41,443 bases of DNA from an uncultured Bacteroidia bacterium (GCA_902762435.1 CACWOH010000021.1:1-41443); one strand, 5' to 3'; positions 24,702-34,356 are shown, counted from the stretch's first letter. Notes: a model not told the origin generated them from the letters alone. Translations and numbers: made by a program.

Positions 24702-25601
24702 TCACTTGGTTTTGTTGAGGGCCATACGGGAGGCGAGGCTGTTGATCGTATGGCCGGGTTTATAGGCGGTGATCTTCGCTTTCGGGAAGCCGCCCGCGAG
24801 GCGCATGTCCCCGATCAGGTCGAGCAGCTTGTGCCGCCCGCACTCGTTGGGGAAATGCAGCTTGATATTGCTGAGGTAGCCCTGCGGCGTCACGCCGAGC
24901 TGGGGCTGTCCGAAGAACTTGCACATGTTCTCGATCTGTTCCGGCGAGGCGGGACGCTCCACGATCACGATCGCGTTGTCCACGTCTCCGCCCTTCACCA
25001 GACCGCGCGCGGCCAGGAACTCCAGTTCATGGAAGAAGACGAAGGTGCGGCAGGGGGCGACCTGTCCGGCGTAGTTGGCGTTTTCGGACCAGTGGGCCTT
25101 CTGGACGCCCAGGACGCGGGAATTGAAATCGACCGTTACCTCGAACGACATCGTCTCGGCGGGCGTCACGTGGACCCAGGAGCCCGTCTGTTCGTCATGT
25201 ACCTCGAACTCCTCGGTGAACTCCACGTAACGGCGCTCGGCGTCCTGCTCCAGCAGGCCGTCCGGCGCGATGGCGCGGACGTAGCGCTCGGCACTGCCGT
25301 CCAGGATGGGGACTTCCTCGTTGTCGATCTCGATGCGGGCGTTGTCCACGCCCAGGCCCGTCAGGGCGGACATCAGGTGTTCGATGGTGATGACGGACAC
25401 ATCACCCTCGGAAATCGTGGTGCTGCGGTCGGTACGCGTAATCTTGGATGCTATGGCGGGGACTTCGACGCCCCGGTCCGTACGGACGAAACGGATGCCG
25501 TAGTCCGCGGGAGCAGGCACCAGTGTCAGGTGTGCATATTTACCGGTGTGAAGGCCCCTGCCTTCGAAAGTGTACCGGTTCTTCAGGGTCTGTTGATTCA
25601 T
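24702..25601 (-). CDS. lpxC: UDP-3-O-acyl-N-acetylglucosamine deacetylase LpxC, without FabZ domain
   Basis: LpxC removes the acetyl group from UDP-3-O-acyl-GlcNAc, the committed step of lipid A synthesis. The zinc ligands are visible as His75 (IEHLMSALTG) and His257/Asp261 (HKLLDLIGD), with the catalytic His284 in GHTINS. The product is 299 residues, about normal for stand-alone LpxC. In Bacteroidota LpxC is usually fused to FabZ (about 460 residues); here the coding region ends after the LpxC domain and lpxA starts 2 nt later. A strong promoter box ends 8 nt before the ATG. Confidence 0.96.
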   Translation of the reverse strand: MNQQTLKNRYTFEGRGLHTGKYAHLTLVPAPADYGIRFVRTDRGVEVPAIASKITRTDRSTTISEGDVSVITIEHLMSALTGLGVDNARIEIDNEEVPILDGSAERYVRAIAPDGLLEQDAERRYVEFTEEFEVHDEQTGSWVHVTPAETMSFEVTVDFNSRVLGVQKAHWSENANYAGQVAPCRTFVFFHELEFLAARGLVKGGDVDNAIVIVERPASPEQIENMCKFFGQPQLGVTPQGYLSNIKLHFPNECGRHKLLDLIGDMRLAGGFPKAKITAYKPGHTINSLASRMALNKTK

Positions 25602-25609
25602 TCGGGCGG

Positions 25610-25617
25610 CAAAGATA
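25610..25617 (-). promoter_or_regulatory. Internal promoter before lpxC, -7 element
   Basis: CAAAGATA on the plus strand reads TATCTTTG on the minus strand, ending 8 nt before the lpxC ATG. It would give a nearly leaderless lpxC-lpxA-wbqC transcript separate from lpxD. Confidence 0.6.
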
Positions 25618-25628
25618 CAAATAATATT

Positions 25629-26618
25629 TTATTCTTCTGCCGCCTGCTTGAACTTGGCATACGCTTTCAGATAGGTCCGGTGGAGGATGGCCGGCGTGCC
25701 CCAGAAGGTCTCCCCCGGCTTGCGGATGCTGCCGATGACGCCGCTCTGGGCGCCGATGGTCGTATGGTCCGCGATCTTGATGTGGCCCACGAGGCCCACC
25801 TGGCCCGCCAGGATGCAGCCCTCGCCGAGCTGGGTGGAGCCTGCGATGCCCGTCTGCGCGGCCATCACGGTATTCTTCCCGACCACGACGTTGTGGGCGA
25901 TCTGGCAGAGGTTGTCGATGCGGACTCCGTCCGCGATGATGGTGGACTCCATCGGGGCGCGGTCCACAGTGGTATTGGAGCCGATCTCCACGTCGTTGCC
26001 GATGATCACGTTGCCGACGTGCTCGATCTTGCGCCAGCTGCCGTCCGGCTGCAGGGCGTTGCCGAAACCGTCGTCGCCGATGATGCAGCCCGCGTGCAGG
26101 ATCACCCGGTCGCCGATCACCATCCCCGGGAAGATGTGCACCCCGGGATAGATGATGCAATAGGAACCGATCTTCGTACCGGCACCGATCGTGACGTTGT
26201 CGTGGATGACGGTGCAGTCCCCGATCCGGCAGTCCTTGCCGATCGTAACGAAGTCCCCCACGCTCACGCGCTTGCCGAGCTTGGCGCTGCAGGCGATACG
26301 GGAGCGCAGCGAACGGCGCCGGCGGTATTTCTTCTTCTGCTCGGACATATACCTGAGCAGGTCCGCCAGCGCGGCATAGGCGTCGTCCACGCGCACCAGG
26401 GTCGGAATCACCGGAGCCTTGGGCTCGAAACTACGGTTTACCAGCAGGACGGAAGCCCTGCTGGTATAGACGTATTGTTCGTATTTCGGATTGGCGAAGA
26501 AACAGAGCTGGCCGGATTTGCCGTGCTCGATCTTCGCGAAACTGGTCACTTTGGCCTCCGGATCGCCTTCCACGGTTCCGTGGAGCACTTCGGAGAGTTG
26601 TCTCGCTGTAAGTTCCAT
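25629..26618 (-). CDS. lpxD: UDP-3-O-(hydroxyacyl)glucosamine N-acyltransferase LpxD
   Basis: LpxD adds the second hydroxyacyl chain in lipid A synthesis. The 329-residue protein has the N-terminal uridine-binding domain ([20 protein letters not shown], later [20 protein letters not shown]) followed by a hexapeptide-repeat beta helix and [11 protein letters not shown], with the DGFG motif typical of LpxD. The C-terminus ends in a helical tail ([17 protein letters not shown]). The ATG at 26618 is chosen over an adjacent TTG. The gene precedes lpxC and lpxA, the usual Bacteroidota order, and begins 10 nt after the FadL-like gene stop. Confidence 0.95.
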   Translation of the reverse strand: MELTARQLSEVLHGTVEGDPEAKVTSFAKIEHGKSGQLCFFANPKYEQYVYTSRASVLLVNRSFEPKAPVIPTLVRVDDAYAALADLLRYMSEQKKKYRRRRSLRSRIACSAKLGKRVSVGDFVTIGKDCRIGDCTVIHDNVTIGAGTKIGSYCIIYPGVHIFPGMVIGDRVILHAGCIIGDDGFGNALQPDGSWRKIEHVGNVIIGNDVEIGSNTTVDRAPMESTIIADGVRIDNLCQIAHNVVVGKNTVMAAQTGIAGSTQLGEGCILAGQVGLVGHIKIADHTTIGAQSGVIGSIRKPGETFWGTPAILHRTYLKAYAKFKQAAEE

Positions 26619-26628
26619 CAAAAGGTTG

Positions 26629-28359
26629 TTAGAAACGCCAGCCGAAGGTTACGGACGCATTCCAGAGGTTCCGCTCGTTGAGGAGCCTCGGGGCGCGGAC
26701 GTTCAGCACGTTGCCGTTCCTGTCATAGCTGTCATAGTCGTAATAAGGGGCGAAGGTCGCCGCGGGATATTTCGTCAGGCGCACGGCGGCATCCATGAAG
26801 AAGGAGCCCGGCGAAGAATAGCCGATGCCGGCGGCGAAGGAATGGGTCCGGTCGCCGTAGTAGTGCGGGGTGACAAGGCTCTTGACGCGGTTGTAGTACG
26901 TGTCGAAGTCGGCACTGAAGTCGTCGGCGGTGATGGTCTTGCCGTCGCTGTCGGTCCAGTAGCGCTCAGGCGAGGTCGACAGGGTGTAACCGGCACGCAG
27001 GGAGAACTCCGGGGTCAGCCTGTACTCGACGCCGGCGCGGACGTTGTGGGCCAGGCCGGAGAAGTACTTGTTGGTCCAGTTCTGGCAGGCGAAGTCCTCG
27101 TTGTACATCTGGTCGCGGTGCAGCTGGCTGAAGCGCATCACGCTGTAGTCGGCCAGTTCGTAATCCACGCTGACCAGGCCCTTCTTGGCGAAGGTGTAGG
27201 CCAGGCCGAACGACGCGCGGTACGGCGAGCGGAGGCTGTAGGAATACTCGCCGAGCGGGGAGTTCTCCTTGTCGTCGTAATACGGATCGTCGAAGGTGGT
27301 GGAGGCGTAGTACTGCCAGCTCTCGGAGATGGTCATCGCGGTGGGCGTCTGGAAGGTGGCGCCGATGCGCAGGCCGTCCGTCGGACGGAGGATCACGCCT
27401 ATCTTGGCATAGATGCCGTCCACCTCGGCATTGTACTGGTAGTTGTAGGCGCCGCGGAGGAAATAAGTGGTGTAAAGCTTGTCGCCGTCCTCATAGACGA
27501 GCGGGAACAGGTCCGGATTGACGGCCGCCTCGGTGAAGGTCTCCCGGTAGCGGTAGCGGGCCGACGGCAGACCGACGTTGAAGCCCAGGTACAGCTTGTC
27601 GGAAACGTTCAGGCCCAGGTTGAGGATGAGGTCGTTCTTGCTGCCGCGCTTGGTAAGCGAAGAAGTCTGGGACAGGGCGCCGGGCACGAAGTGGTAGTCG
27701 CCGTTGTCGGAGATGGTCTCCGTCACGCCGGCGTACAGGCCGTCCCAGCCGTACGGGCCGTACATACCGCCCTGGTAGGCCGTCAGGATGTCCCAGGGGA
27801 TGTCGCTGTTGGTAAAGGAGTTACTATTGGCAAGCAGGCTCTCCGGATAGCCATTGCCATTATTTGCACGTGAAGCCGCGTCGGCGAATTCCGCGATCTT
27901 GGAGGTTTGGGCGTTGCTGCCGAAACCGTCCGAGGCGAAATTGTAGTTGTTGGTCTGGCTGGACACGATGCCGAAGGTAACCGTCTTGACGCCGGAGCGG
28001 CGCCCGGTACGGTAGTTCATCGTGAAGCCGACGTTCGGCAGGTTCATCCGGGTGTTGGTCAGTTTGTTGGGCAGGCCGTAGGCATTCTCCCCCTCGGGCG
28101 AATAGGCCGACGAGACAGAGGAGATGGTCAGGCCGGGCGTGATGGCGAACTGGCCGTAGCCCGCGACCGCGGAACCGGCGGGATTGATGCCGATGGAACC
28201 GAGGTCGCCGCCGACGGCGGTCACCGCGTTGCCCATCGCCATGCTCCGGGCAGTGCCGAAGTAGTGGTTCTGGCTGAAATTGATGGCGTCGTACATATTC
28301 TGTGCACCGGCTGCCACCGATGCGGCCAGGAATGCCGCTGCAAGGACTATCTTTTTCAT
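26629..28359 (-). CDS. OmpP1/FadL-family outer-membrane transport protein
   Basis: This 576-residue protein has a signal peptide ([20 protein letters not shown]) and the FadL/OMPP1 N-terminal hatch region ([20 protein letters not shown], then NPAG). Barrel strands with alternating aromatic residues follow, and the C-terminus ends in a Phe-terminated strand (TFGWRF). FadL-type channels let hydrophobic molecules such as long-chain fatty acids cross the outer membrane; a substrate cannot be assigned here. It is the first gene before lpxD, 10 nt apart, and is longer than E. coli FadL (about 420-450 residues). No -7 box is found directly upstream. Confidence 0.86.
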   Translation of the reverse strand: MKKIVLAAAFLAASVAAGAQNMYDAINFSQNHYFGTARSMAMGNAVTAVGGDLGSIGINPAGSAVAGYGQFAITPGLTISSVSSAYSPEGENAYGLPNKLTNTRMNLPNVGFTMNYRTGRRSGVKTVTFGIVSSQTNNYNFASDGFGSNAQTSKIAEFADAASRANNGNGYPESLLANSNSFTNSDIPWDILTAYQGGMYGPYGWDGLYAGVTETISDNGDYHFVPGALSQTSSLTKRGSKNDLILNLGLNVSDKLYLGFNVGLPSARYRYRETFTEAAVNPDLFPLVYEDGDKLYTTYFLRGAYNYQYNAEVDGIYAKIGVILRPTDGLRIGATFQTPTAMTISESWQYYASTTFDDPYYDDKENSPLGEYSYSLRSPYRASFGLAYTFAKKGLVSVDYELADYSVMRFSQLHRDQMYNEDFACQNWTNKYFSGLAHNVRAGVEYRLTPEFSLRAGYTLSTSPERYWTDSDGKTITADDFSADFDTYYNRVKSLVTPHYYGDRTHSFAAGIGYSSPGSFFMDAAVRLTKYPAATFAPYYDYDSYDRNGNVLNVRAPRLLNERNLWNASVTFGWRF

Positions 28360-28393
28360 CGTTTTCTTGTTTTCAATTGTTTCAGGTTTCCGG

Positions 28394-28411
28394 AAAAGCC
28401 CGGGACCGGGC
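28394..28411 (-). terminator. Terminator of the Tyr/Gly-rich lipoprotein gene
   Basis: GCCCG (28398-28402) pairs with CGGGC (28407-28411) around a 4-nt loop, followed on the minus strand by TTTT. It lies 17 nt past the stop codon at 28429. Confidence 0.65.
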
Positions 28412-28428
28412 AGGATGGATGCCGGGGA

Positions 28429-29484
28429 CTATCTGCGTCCGCCGCCGCCACGGCTGCCGCCACCGCCGCCACCGCTATGGGAGGAGGATCCGCCGCCGCT
28501 GTAGCCGCCTCCGCCACCGCCGCTGTAACCGCCGCCGCTGTAACCGCCGCCGCTGCTGCGGGTGGAACTGCCGCCGCTATAGCTTCCGCTGCTTCGGGAA
28601 CTGGAAGTCGAACCGGACGAACGGGAGGAATTGCTGCCGGAGTAGCTCCGCGTGGAGCGGCTGCCGCTGGAGGAAGAGGATCCGCTGCCGTAGCTGCGGT
28701 TCGGGTTGTAGCCCTGTTCACGGCTGCGTGCCGTAGAAGAGGACGAGCGGGCGGTGCCGCTGCCGGTGCTCACACCCGACTGGGAACGGCGCGTGGTGGT
28801 GCCGCCACCGACGACCGTGCCGCCCGCGGAACCCGGCGTGCCGCGATAGCGGTAGTTGGAACCGCTGCCGGGACGCGTCTCGCGGTTGCCTCCGTTCTGC
28901 ACGTAGGAACGCGGGACATAGACGCTGTTGCCGTAAGGACGGTACCCGTGACCGGCGATGCCGCCGTAGTAGTAAGGATTGTCATACCAGCCGTAGCGGT
29001 GTCCGTACCAGCCGTAATAGCCGCCGTAGTATCCGCCGTAGCCGTAATACCAGGGATCGTACATGCCGTAGTACCACGGGTCGTACCAGCCGTAGCCGTA
29101 GTAGAAGGGGTCATAGTAGAACGGGTCGTAGAACCAGGGATCGTACCAGCCGCCGAAACGCCAGCGGTTCCAGTAATAGGTCCCGAATCCCAGGCCGCCC
29201 CAGGCATAGGGGGAATAGTAGCGGTAAGGGTAGTTCCAGGACCAGCCCCACGGATCGTCCAGGACGACGACCAGGGTGTCCCGTTTGCCCTGCTGCTTGC
29301 GTGCGATATTTTCGGCCGCCATGGCCTCGAATTCTTCCCGGGTATAGAGGCGGACGTTTTCAGGTTCTTCGCCGGGCTTGGCATAAATCCCGTCCTGGAA
29401 CCGCTGCTGTGAATACTGAGCAGTGGTGCCACAGGATGCCAGAACAAGAAGTAAAGGCAGGAAAAGTGTCGTGCTCCGTTTCAT
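28429..29484 (-). CDS. Low-complexity Tyr/Trp/Gly-rich then Ser/Gly-rich lipoprotein
   Basis: The ATG at 29484 gives 351 residues with a lipoprotein signal peptide (lipobox LASC, Cys18). A short charged segment (residues about 25-70, REEFEAMAAENIARKQQGKR) is followed by a Tyr/Trp-rich block (about 80-170) made of repeated DPWYYG and DPFYY units, then a Ser/Arg/Gly-rich block, and a Gly-rich end with GGYSGGG repeats and a final GGGGRR. No domain is recognised. Such aromatic low-complexity sequences are often surface-exposed or self-associating; this is inference. No clear promoter is seen. A terminator follows the gene. Confidence 0.75.
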   Translation of the reverse strand: MKRSTTLFLPLLLVLASCGTTAQYSQQRFQDGIYAKPGEEPENVRLYTREEFEAMAAENIARKQQGKRDTLVVVLDDPWGWSWNYPYRYYSPYAWGGLGFGTYYWNRWRFGGWYDPWFYDPFYYDPFYYGYGWYDPWYYGMYDPWYYGYGGYYGGYYGWYGHRYGWYDNPYYYGGIAGHGYRPYGNSVYVPRSYVQNGGNRETRPGSGSNYRYRGTPGSAGGTVVGGGTTTRRSQSGVSTGSGTARSSSSTARSREQGYNPNRSYGSGSSSSSGSRSTRSYSGSNSSRSSGSTSSSRSSGSYSGGSSTRSSGGGYSGGGYSGGGGGGYSGGGSSSHSGGGGGGSRGGGGRR

Positions 29485-29512
29485 ATTATCGTCTCCTATC
29501 AATAAAAAGTTT

Positions 29513-29520
29513 TATCTTTG
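29513..29520 (+). promoter_or_regulatory. Promoter of proS, -7 element
   Basis: TATCTTTG matches TAnnTTTG. The inferred leader to the proS ATG at 29617 is about 90 nt and AT-rich, without an evident structured element. No convincing minus-strand box for the divergent lipoprotein gene is visible in 29485-29616. Confidence 0.6.
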
Positions 29521-29616
29521 CGGTTACAAGTATGATGCCGCGAGGCAGATACCCGTTTTAATGCTTTAATTATTAGATGCAAATTTCTAAAAAAAACGCA
29601 GATTTTCAACAAGAAT

Positions 29617-31095
29617 ATGGCAAAAGAGGTAACCAAAAGATCCGATAATTATTCGCAATGGTATAATGATCTGGCACTTAAGGCCGACCTGGCGGAGCAG
29701 TCCGCCGTGCGCGGCTGCATGGTGATCAAGCCCTACGGCTATGCCATCTGGGAGAAGATGCAGGCCACGCTGGACGGCATGTTCAAGCGCACCGGCGTGC
29801 AGAACGCCTACTTCCCGCTCTTCATTCCGAAATCCTTCTTCAGCCGCGAGGCGGAGCACGTGGCGGGATTCGCCAAGGAATGCGCCGTGGTTACGCACCA
29901 CCGCCTGATGAACGCCCCCGACGGGAGCGGCGTCGTGGTGGACCCGGATGCGAAGCTCGAAGAGGAACTGATCGTCCGCCCCACCTCCGAGACCATCATC
30001 TGGAGCACCTACAAGAACTGGATCACCTCCTGGCGCGACCTCCCCATCCTGTGCAACCAGTGGTGCAACGTGGTCCGCTGGGAGATGCGCACCCGCCTGT
30101 TCCTCCGCACCGCGGAGTTCCTCTGGCAGGAAGGCCATACCGCCCACGCCACCGCGCAGGAGGCCGAAGCGAAGGCCCACGAGATGGTGCAGGTGTATGC
30201 CAAGTTCGCCCGCGAGGTGATGGCCCTGCCGGTCATCGTCGGGCACAAGAGCCCGAACGAGCGCTTCGCCGGCGCCCTGGACACCCTCACCATCGAGGCG
30301 ATGATGCAGGACGGCAAGGCCCTGCAGGCGGGCACCTCCCACTTCCTCGGCCAGAACTTCGCCAAGTCCTTTGACGTACAGTTCACCAACAAGGAAGGCA
30401 AGCAGGAATACGTCTGGGCCACGTCCTGGGGCGTCAGCACCCGCCTGATGGGCGCGCTGATCATGGCACACGGCGACGACAACGGCCTGGTGCTCCCGCC
30501 GAAGCTCGCCCCCATCCAGGTCGTGATGGTTCCCATCTACAAGACCGACGAGGAGCGCTCCGCCGTGCTCGGGAAGATGGCCGCCGTCAAGGCCGGCCTG
30601 GAGGAGCTCGGCCACAGCGTGAAGATCGACGACCGCGACACCCTCCGTCCGGGCTTCAAGTTCGCCGAGTGGGAGCTCAAGGGCGTGCCCGTCCGCCTCG
30701 CGATGGGCGCCCGCGACCTCGCCGCCGGCACCGTCGAGGTGGCCCGCCGGGACACCCTGACCAAGGAGACGATGGCCCTGGAGGGCATCGAGCGCCATAT
30801 TTCCGGCCTGCTGGACGAGATCCAGCAGAACATCTACGACAAGGCCCTCGCCTTCCGCGACGCCAATGTCGAGAAGTGCGACGACTGGGAGGAGTTCAAG
30901 GCCAAGATCCAGACCGGCAAGTTCCTGCTCTGCCACTGGGACGGTACCGTCGAGACCGAACAGGCCATCAAGGACGCCACCAAGGCCACCATCCGCTGCA
31001 TCCCGATGGACAGCTACGTCTGCGAGGAGGAAGGGAAGGACATCTTCTCCGGCAAGCCTTCGCATCGCCGCGTCGTATTCGCCATTTCGTATTGA
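29617..31095 (+). CDS. proS: Proline--tRNA ligase, archaeal/eukaryotic type
   Basis: ProRS charges tRNA-Pro in the cytoplasm. The 492-residue protein is the short archaeal-type ProRS (class II), without the editing (INS) domain of the long E. coli form. Visible are [20 protein letters not shown] at the N-terminus, [16 protein letters not shown] (class II Pro-binding block), [11 protein letters not shown], and [14 protein letters not shown] (motif 3 region). The C-terminal anticodon-binding domain ends in [15 protein letters not shown], with the Tyr-terminal tail usual for this type. It has its own promoter, and the DUF3078 gene follows. Confidence 0.96.
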   Translation: MAKEVTKRSDNYSQWYNDLALKADLAEQSAVRGCMVIKPYGYAIWEKMQATLDGMFKRTGVQNAYFPLFIPKSFFSREAEHVAGFAKECAVVTHHRLMNAPDGSGVVVDPDAKLEEELIVRPTSETIIWSTYKNWITSWRDLPILCNQWCNVVRWEMRTRLFLRTAEFLWQEGHTAHATAQEAEAKAHEMVQVYAKFAREVMALPVIVGHKSPNERFAGALDTLTIEAMMQDGKALQAGTSHFLGQNFAKSFDVQFTNKEGKQEYVWATSWGVSTRLMGALIMAHGDDNGLVLPPKLAPIQVVMVPIYKTDEERSAVLGKMAAVKAGLEELGHSVKIDDRDTLRPGFKFAEWELKGVPVRLAMGARDLAAGTVEVARRDTLTKETMALEGIERHISGLLDEIQQNIYDKALAFRDANVEKCDDWEEFKAKIQTGKFLLCHWDGTVETEQAIKDATKATIRCIPMDSYVCEEEGKDIFSGKPSHRRVVFAISY

Positions 31096-31117
31096 CCGTA
31101 AACCGTATAAAAAAGAC

Positions 31118-32131
31118 ATGAAAAAAGCACTTATCATCATCGCCGCCCTCTGCTTCGGCCTGAGCGCCGCACAGGCCCAGGACGACGTCCGGAAAGCCAC
31201 CGCCGAAGCGGCCGCCGCCTTCTCCGAAGCGCAGGCCGAAGCCGTCGAACCGGCGCCTTCCTACTGGAAGAAATTCGCTACGTTCGACCTCGGTTTCAAC
31301 CAGACCGCCCTCTGGAGCTGGGCGTCCGGCGGCTATAACAGCGCCACCCTGCGCGCCGGCATCGACGCAAACCTCAACTACGAGAAAGAACTCGCCAGCT
31401 GGACCAACCGCCTGCAGCTGATGTACGGCTTCCTGTGGTCCGCCGACAAGGAAAACCTGATCCAGAAGAGTACGGACCTGATGCAGCTGGAGAGCCGTTT
31501 CGGCTACAAGACCGCAGCGGAGAGCAAATGGAAATATACCGCCGACCTCACCTTCAAGTCGCAGTTTACCGACAGCTACGACTCCTACGTCCAGGGCGCC
31601 GACGGCAAGTGGACCGGGACCCTCAAGTCCGGCTTCTTCTCCCCCGGCTACCTCACCTTCGGTCTCGGTATGGCGTGGGACCCCACCCCGTGGTTCAGCG
31701 TCAACATCTCCCCGGTCACGGGCGGCTTCATCTTCTGCAACATCCCCGAACTCCGCAAGGGCTACGGCATGCAGCTCCGCAAGCCGGAACTGGACCCGCT
31801 CGTCTGGGACAACTACAACAGCCAGCTCTTCCAGTTGGGTGCCCAGATCAAGATGAACCTCAAGGCCTCCCTGAACGACGTCTTCACCTACGAGACGCAG
31901 CTGATCCTTTTCACGGACTACCTCAACCACCCGTTCGTGTGGAACCGTATCAACTGGGACAACAAACTGGGCCTGATGGTCGGCAAGTACATCAAGCTCG
32001 CCCTCGACACCTGGACCATCTACGACCCGATTGTGATCATCGCCAACAACAAGGGCGAGAACCCGACGCAGCGCGTGCAGTTCAAGGAGTTCTTCTCCAT
32101 CAACTTCACCTACACCATCGGACAGAAATAG
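31118..32131 (+). CDS. DUF3078-family outer-membrane barrel protein
   Basis: The start is the ATG at 31118, which gives a 337-residue protein with a signal peptide (MKKALIIIAALCFGLSAAQA). The segment FDLGFNQTALWSWASGGYNS is the typical start of the DUF3078 domain, found in Bacteroidota and predicted to be a beta barrel. Alternating aromatic strands follow, such as WTNRLQLMYGFLWSAD and YETQLILFTDYLNHPFVWN, and the final strand is SINFTYTIGQK. Function is unknown. It lies 22 bp after proS and 1 bp before tilS, so it may be read with both. Confidence 0.8.
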   Translation: MKKALIIIAALCFGLSAAQAQDDVRKATAEAAAAFSEAQAEAVEPAPSYWKKFATFDLGFNQTALWSWASGGYNSATLRAGIDANLNYEKELASWTNRLQLMYGFLWSADKENLIQKSTDLMQLESRFGYKTAAESKWKYTADLTFKSQFTDSYDSYVQGADGKWTGTLKSGFFSPGYLTFGLGMAWDPTPWFSVNISPVTGGFIFCNIPELRKGYGMQLRKPELDPLVWDNYNSQLFQLGAQIKMNLKASLNDVFTYETQLILFTDYLNHPFVWNRINWDNKLGLMVGKYIKLALDTWTIYDPIVIIANNKGENPTQRVQFKEFFSINFTYTIGQK

Positions 32132-32132
32132 G

Positions 32133-33038
32133 ATGGACCGCATCCTCCTCGCCGTCAGCGGCGGCATCGATTCGATGTACCTCGCAAACCGGGCCCCGGA
32201 ACTATTCCCCGGAGCCCGGTTTGGCGTCGCGCACTGCAACTTCGGCCTGCGCGGGGAGGAATCCGACGGCGACGAAGCGTTCGTGCGCGCCTGGTGCGGA
32301 CGGCGCGGACTCCCCTTCCACCTGAAACGTTTCGACACCCGCGCCTGGGCCGCGGAACACGGACAGAGCATCGAGATGGCGGCGCGCGAGCTGCGCTACG
32401 CCTGGTTCGACGAACTCTGCCGGGAGCACGGCTACGAGGCCGTGGCGGTGGCGCACAATGCCGACGACAACGCGGAGACGCTGATCCTCAACCTGTTGCG
32501 CGGGACCGGCACCCGCGGACTGCGCGGCATGGGCGACCGCGACCGGATCGTCCGCCCCCTGCTCGGCACCACCCGGGAGGAGATCCGCACCTGGATGCAG
32601 GAGCACGGCTGCGGGTGGCGGGAAGACAGCACCAACGCCGACAACGCGCCGAAACGCAACCGTATCCGCAACGAGGTCTTCCCCGCCTTCGCGCGGATCA
32701 ATCCCTCCTTCGTGCGCACCCTGGGCGATGACATGCGCCGCTTCGCCCGGGTGGACGACATCGCTGACGCCTGGTTCCGCTCCGTGCGGGACGGCCTGAC
32801 CGGGGAAGGCGGCGCCATCCGCATCCCGGCGGTGCTCGCCCTGGAGCACTGGGAATACGCCCTCTGGCGGCTCGTAGAGCCCTATGCGCTGAGCGGGCCC
32901 ACCTTCGAGAAACTGGTCGCCCTGCTGCGGCGCTACCGCGAAGAACCGCGGGGCACCGTCACGATCGGCGGGAAGGTGTTCGAGGGGAACGGCACGGCAC
33001 TCGTCATCGAGAACGAGTTGCTGATGCCTGTAAAATAA
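32133..33038 (+). CDS. tilS: tRNA(Ile)-lysidine synthetase TilS, short form
   Basis: TilS changes the wobble C of tRNA-Ile(CAU) to lysidine so that it reads AUA. The 301-residue protein has the N-type ATP pyrophosphatase P-loop SGGIDS at 9-14, then HCNFGLRGEESDGDEAF, a GQSIEMAARELRYAWF block and HNADDNAETLILNLLRGTG. Typical TilS is about 430 residues with a C-terminal TilS_C domain; this protein ends shortly after the middle domain. No later frame supplies the missing part, since the stop lies 2 bp before the ftsB-like stop. The core active-site blocks are intact, so it may be functional. Confidence 0.88.
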   Translation: MDRILLAVSGGIDSMYLANRAPELFPGARFGVAHCNFGLRGEESDGDEAFVRAWCGRRGLPFHLKRFDTRAWAAEHGQSIEMAARELRYAWFDELCREHGYEAVAVAHNADDNAETLILNLLRGTGTRGLRGMGDRDRIVRPLLGTTREEIRTWMQEHGCGWREDSTNADNAPKRNRIRNEVFPAFARINPSFVRTLGDDMRRFARVDDIADAWFRSVRDGLTGEGGAIRIPAVLALEHWEYALWRLVEPYALSGPTFEKLVALLRRYREEPRGTVTIGGKVFEGNGTALVIENELLMPVK

Positions 33039-33040
33039 TC

Positions 33041-33364
33041 TTATTCAATGATATAGACATCATCCCCGGGCTCCGCAAAGAAGAACTCTTCGCGGGCGTA
33101 GCGCTCGAGCGTGTCCCGGTTTTCCTTCATCATCTTGATCCGGCGGTCCAGCTCCTCGTTCTCGCGCTCCAGCTGCTCGATCTGGCGGCGCTGGCTGCCC
33201 AGCGTGAAACCCGCCTGCACCCAGTTGATGACATTGTCCTTCTTCAGGAAGAGGAAGAGGGCGAAGAGCGCGGTGGCGACGATGGCGTAGCGCAGGAAGG
33301 ACCGCTGTTCCTTCCTGTTGCCGTCCTTGTCGCGGTTCCACAGGTCTTTGGAGTACTTCGCCAT
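33041..33364 (-). CDS. FtsB/DivIC-family septum formation initiator protein
   Basis: The ATG at 33364 gives 107 residues: a basic N-terminus, one membrane segment (YAIVATALFALFLFLKK), and a coiled coil (QRRQIEQLERENEELDRRIK) followed by the DTLERYAREEFFFAEPGDDV ending typical of FtsB/DivIC proteins. These bitopic proteins link the cell-division complex in the inner membrane. It has a promoter box 11 nt upstream that almost abuts the box of the divergent nucleotidyltransferase. The stop is 2 bp from that of tilS, convergent. Confidence 0.85.
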   Translation of the reverse strand: MAKYSKDLWNRDKDGNRKEQRSFLRYAIVATALFALFLFLKKDNVINWVQAGFTLGSQRRQIEQLERENEELDRRIKMMKENRDTLERYAREEFFFAEPGDDVYIIE

Positions 33365-33375
33365 GATTATTTGCA

Positions 33376-33393
33376 CAAAAATAGTTATTTTTG
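33376..33393. promoter_or_regulatory. Abutting divergent promoters, ftsB-like gene and nucleotidyltransferase
   Basis: Minus-strand TATTTTTG (33376-33383) and plus-strand TATTTTTG (33386-33393) are separated by 2 bp and together form the palindrome CAAAAATA-GT-TATTTTTG. The two -7 elements cannot be occupied at once. Confidence 0.65.
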
Positions 33394-33416
33394 CGGAAGA
33401 AACAATCAACGCTGAC

Positions 33417-34352
33417 ATGAAACCTACACTTTTGGTCCTCGCTGCCGGAATGGGCAGCCGCTACGGCGGCCTGAAGCAGATGGACGGACTCGGCCCGAAC
33501 GGCGAAACCATCATCGACTATTCCATCTACGACGCCGTCCAGGCCGGATTCGGCCGCGTCGTCTATATCGTCCGGGAGTACTTCCTCGAGCAGTTCAAGG
33601 AGACGGTCGCCCGCAAATACAGCCACGTCACCTGCACCGACGGCACCCCCCTCGAATTTACCTTCGTGACCCAGGAACTGGACAAGGTCCCCACCCGCTT
33701 CCTGCCCGTCAACCCGGAGCGCCAGAAGCCCTGGGGCACCGCCCACGCCGTGCTGATGGCCGCCGGCGTCATCCACGAACCTTTCGTCGTGATCAACGGC
33801 GACGACTACTACGGCAAGGAGTCCTTCCGCATCGCGGGCGACTGGTGCCGCGCCCACGCGGACAGCCAGGGCGTCTACGCCATCGTCGGCTTCGAACTGG
33901 ACCACACCCTGAGCGAGTCCGGCGGCGTATCCCGCGGCATCTGCCATTACGATGCGCTCCAGCGCCTGACCGACGTGGTGGAGCACCTCAACATCCAGAA
34001 GGATGAGGACGGGGTCGTGCGCGGGGACAATTCCGTTACCGGCGAACACGTCGAACTGCGCGGCAGCGACCTCTGCTCGATGAACATGTGGTGCTTCACG
34101 CCCGACTGCTTCGAGAAGTGCGGCGTCCTGTTCGAGAATTTCCTGGAGCTGAACGGCCGGGAACTCAAGAAGGAATTCTACATCCCCTACGCCATCGACT
34201 GCCTGATCCGCGGCGGCGACGCCCGCTGCGACGTCCTTTCCACGCCGTCCCACTGGTTCGGCGTGACCTACAAGGAAGACCGCCCCGCCGTGGTCGAGAA
34301 GTTCGCCCAACTCGCCCGCGAAGGCGTTTACCCCACTCCCCTTTACGAATAA
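33417..34352 (+). CDS. Sugar-phosphate nucleotidyltransferase (NTP_transferase family)
   Basis: The ATG at 33417 gives 311 residues with the nucleotidyltransferase Rossmann core: LLVLAAGMGSRYGGLKQMD (the GXGXR..K signature for NTP binding), VINGDDYYG (metal-binding Asp pair) and WGTAHAVLMAAGV. It joins a sugar phosphate to a nucleotide to make an NDP-sugar in the cytoplasm. Sequence alone does not say which sugar. The promoter box at 33386-33393 precedes it, and the CPBP protease gene starts 4 bp after its stop. Confidence 0.86.
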   Translation: MKPTLLVLAAGMGSRYGGLKQMDGLGPNGETIIDYSIYDAVQAGFGRVVYIVREYFLEQFKETVARKYSHVTCTDGTPLEFTFVTQELDKVPTRFLPVNPERQKPWGTAHAVLMAAGVIHEPFVVINGDDYYGKESFRIAGDWCRAHADSQGVYAIVGFELDHTLSESGGVSRGICHYDALQRLTDVVEHLNIQKDEDGVVRGDNSVTGEHVELRGSDLCSMNMWCFTPDCFEKCGVLFENFLELNGRELKKEFYIPYAIDCLIRGGDARCDVLSTPSHWFGVTYKEDRPAVVEKFAQLAREGVYPTPLYE

Positions 34353-34356
34353 GACC

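Noticed and set aside
29485-29616. A seventh phased divergent promoter pair (lipoprotein/proS)
   Set aside because: The proS box is clear, but no consensus box is seen on the minus strand, so no spacing can be given.
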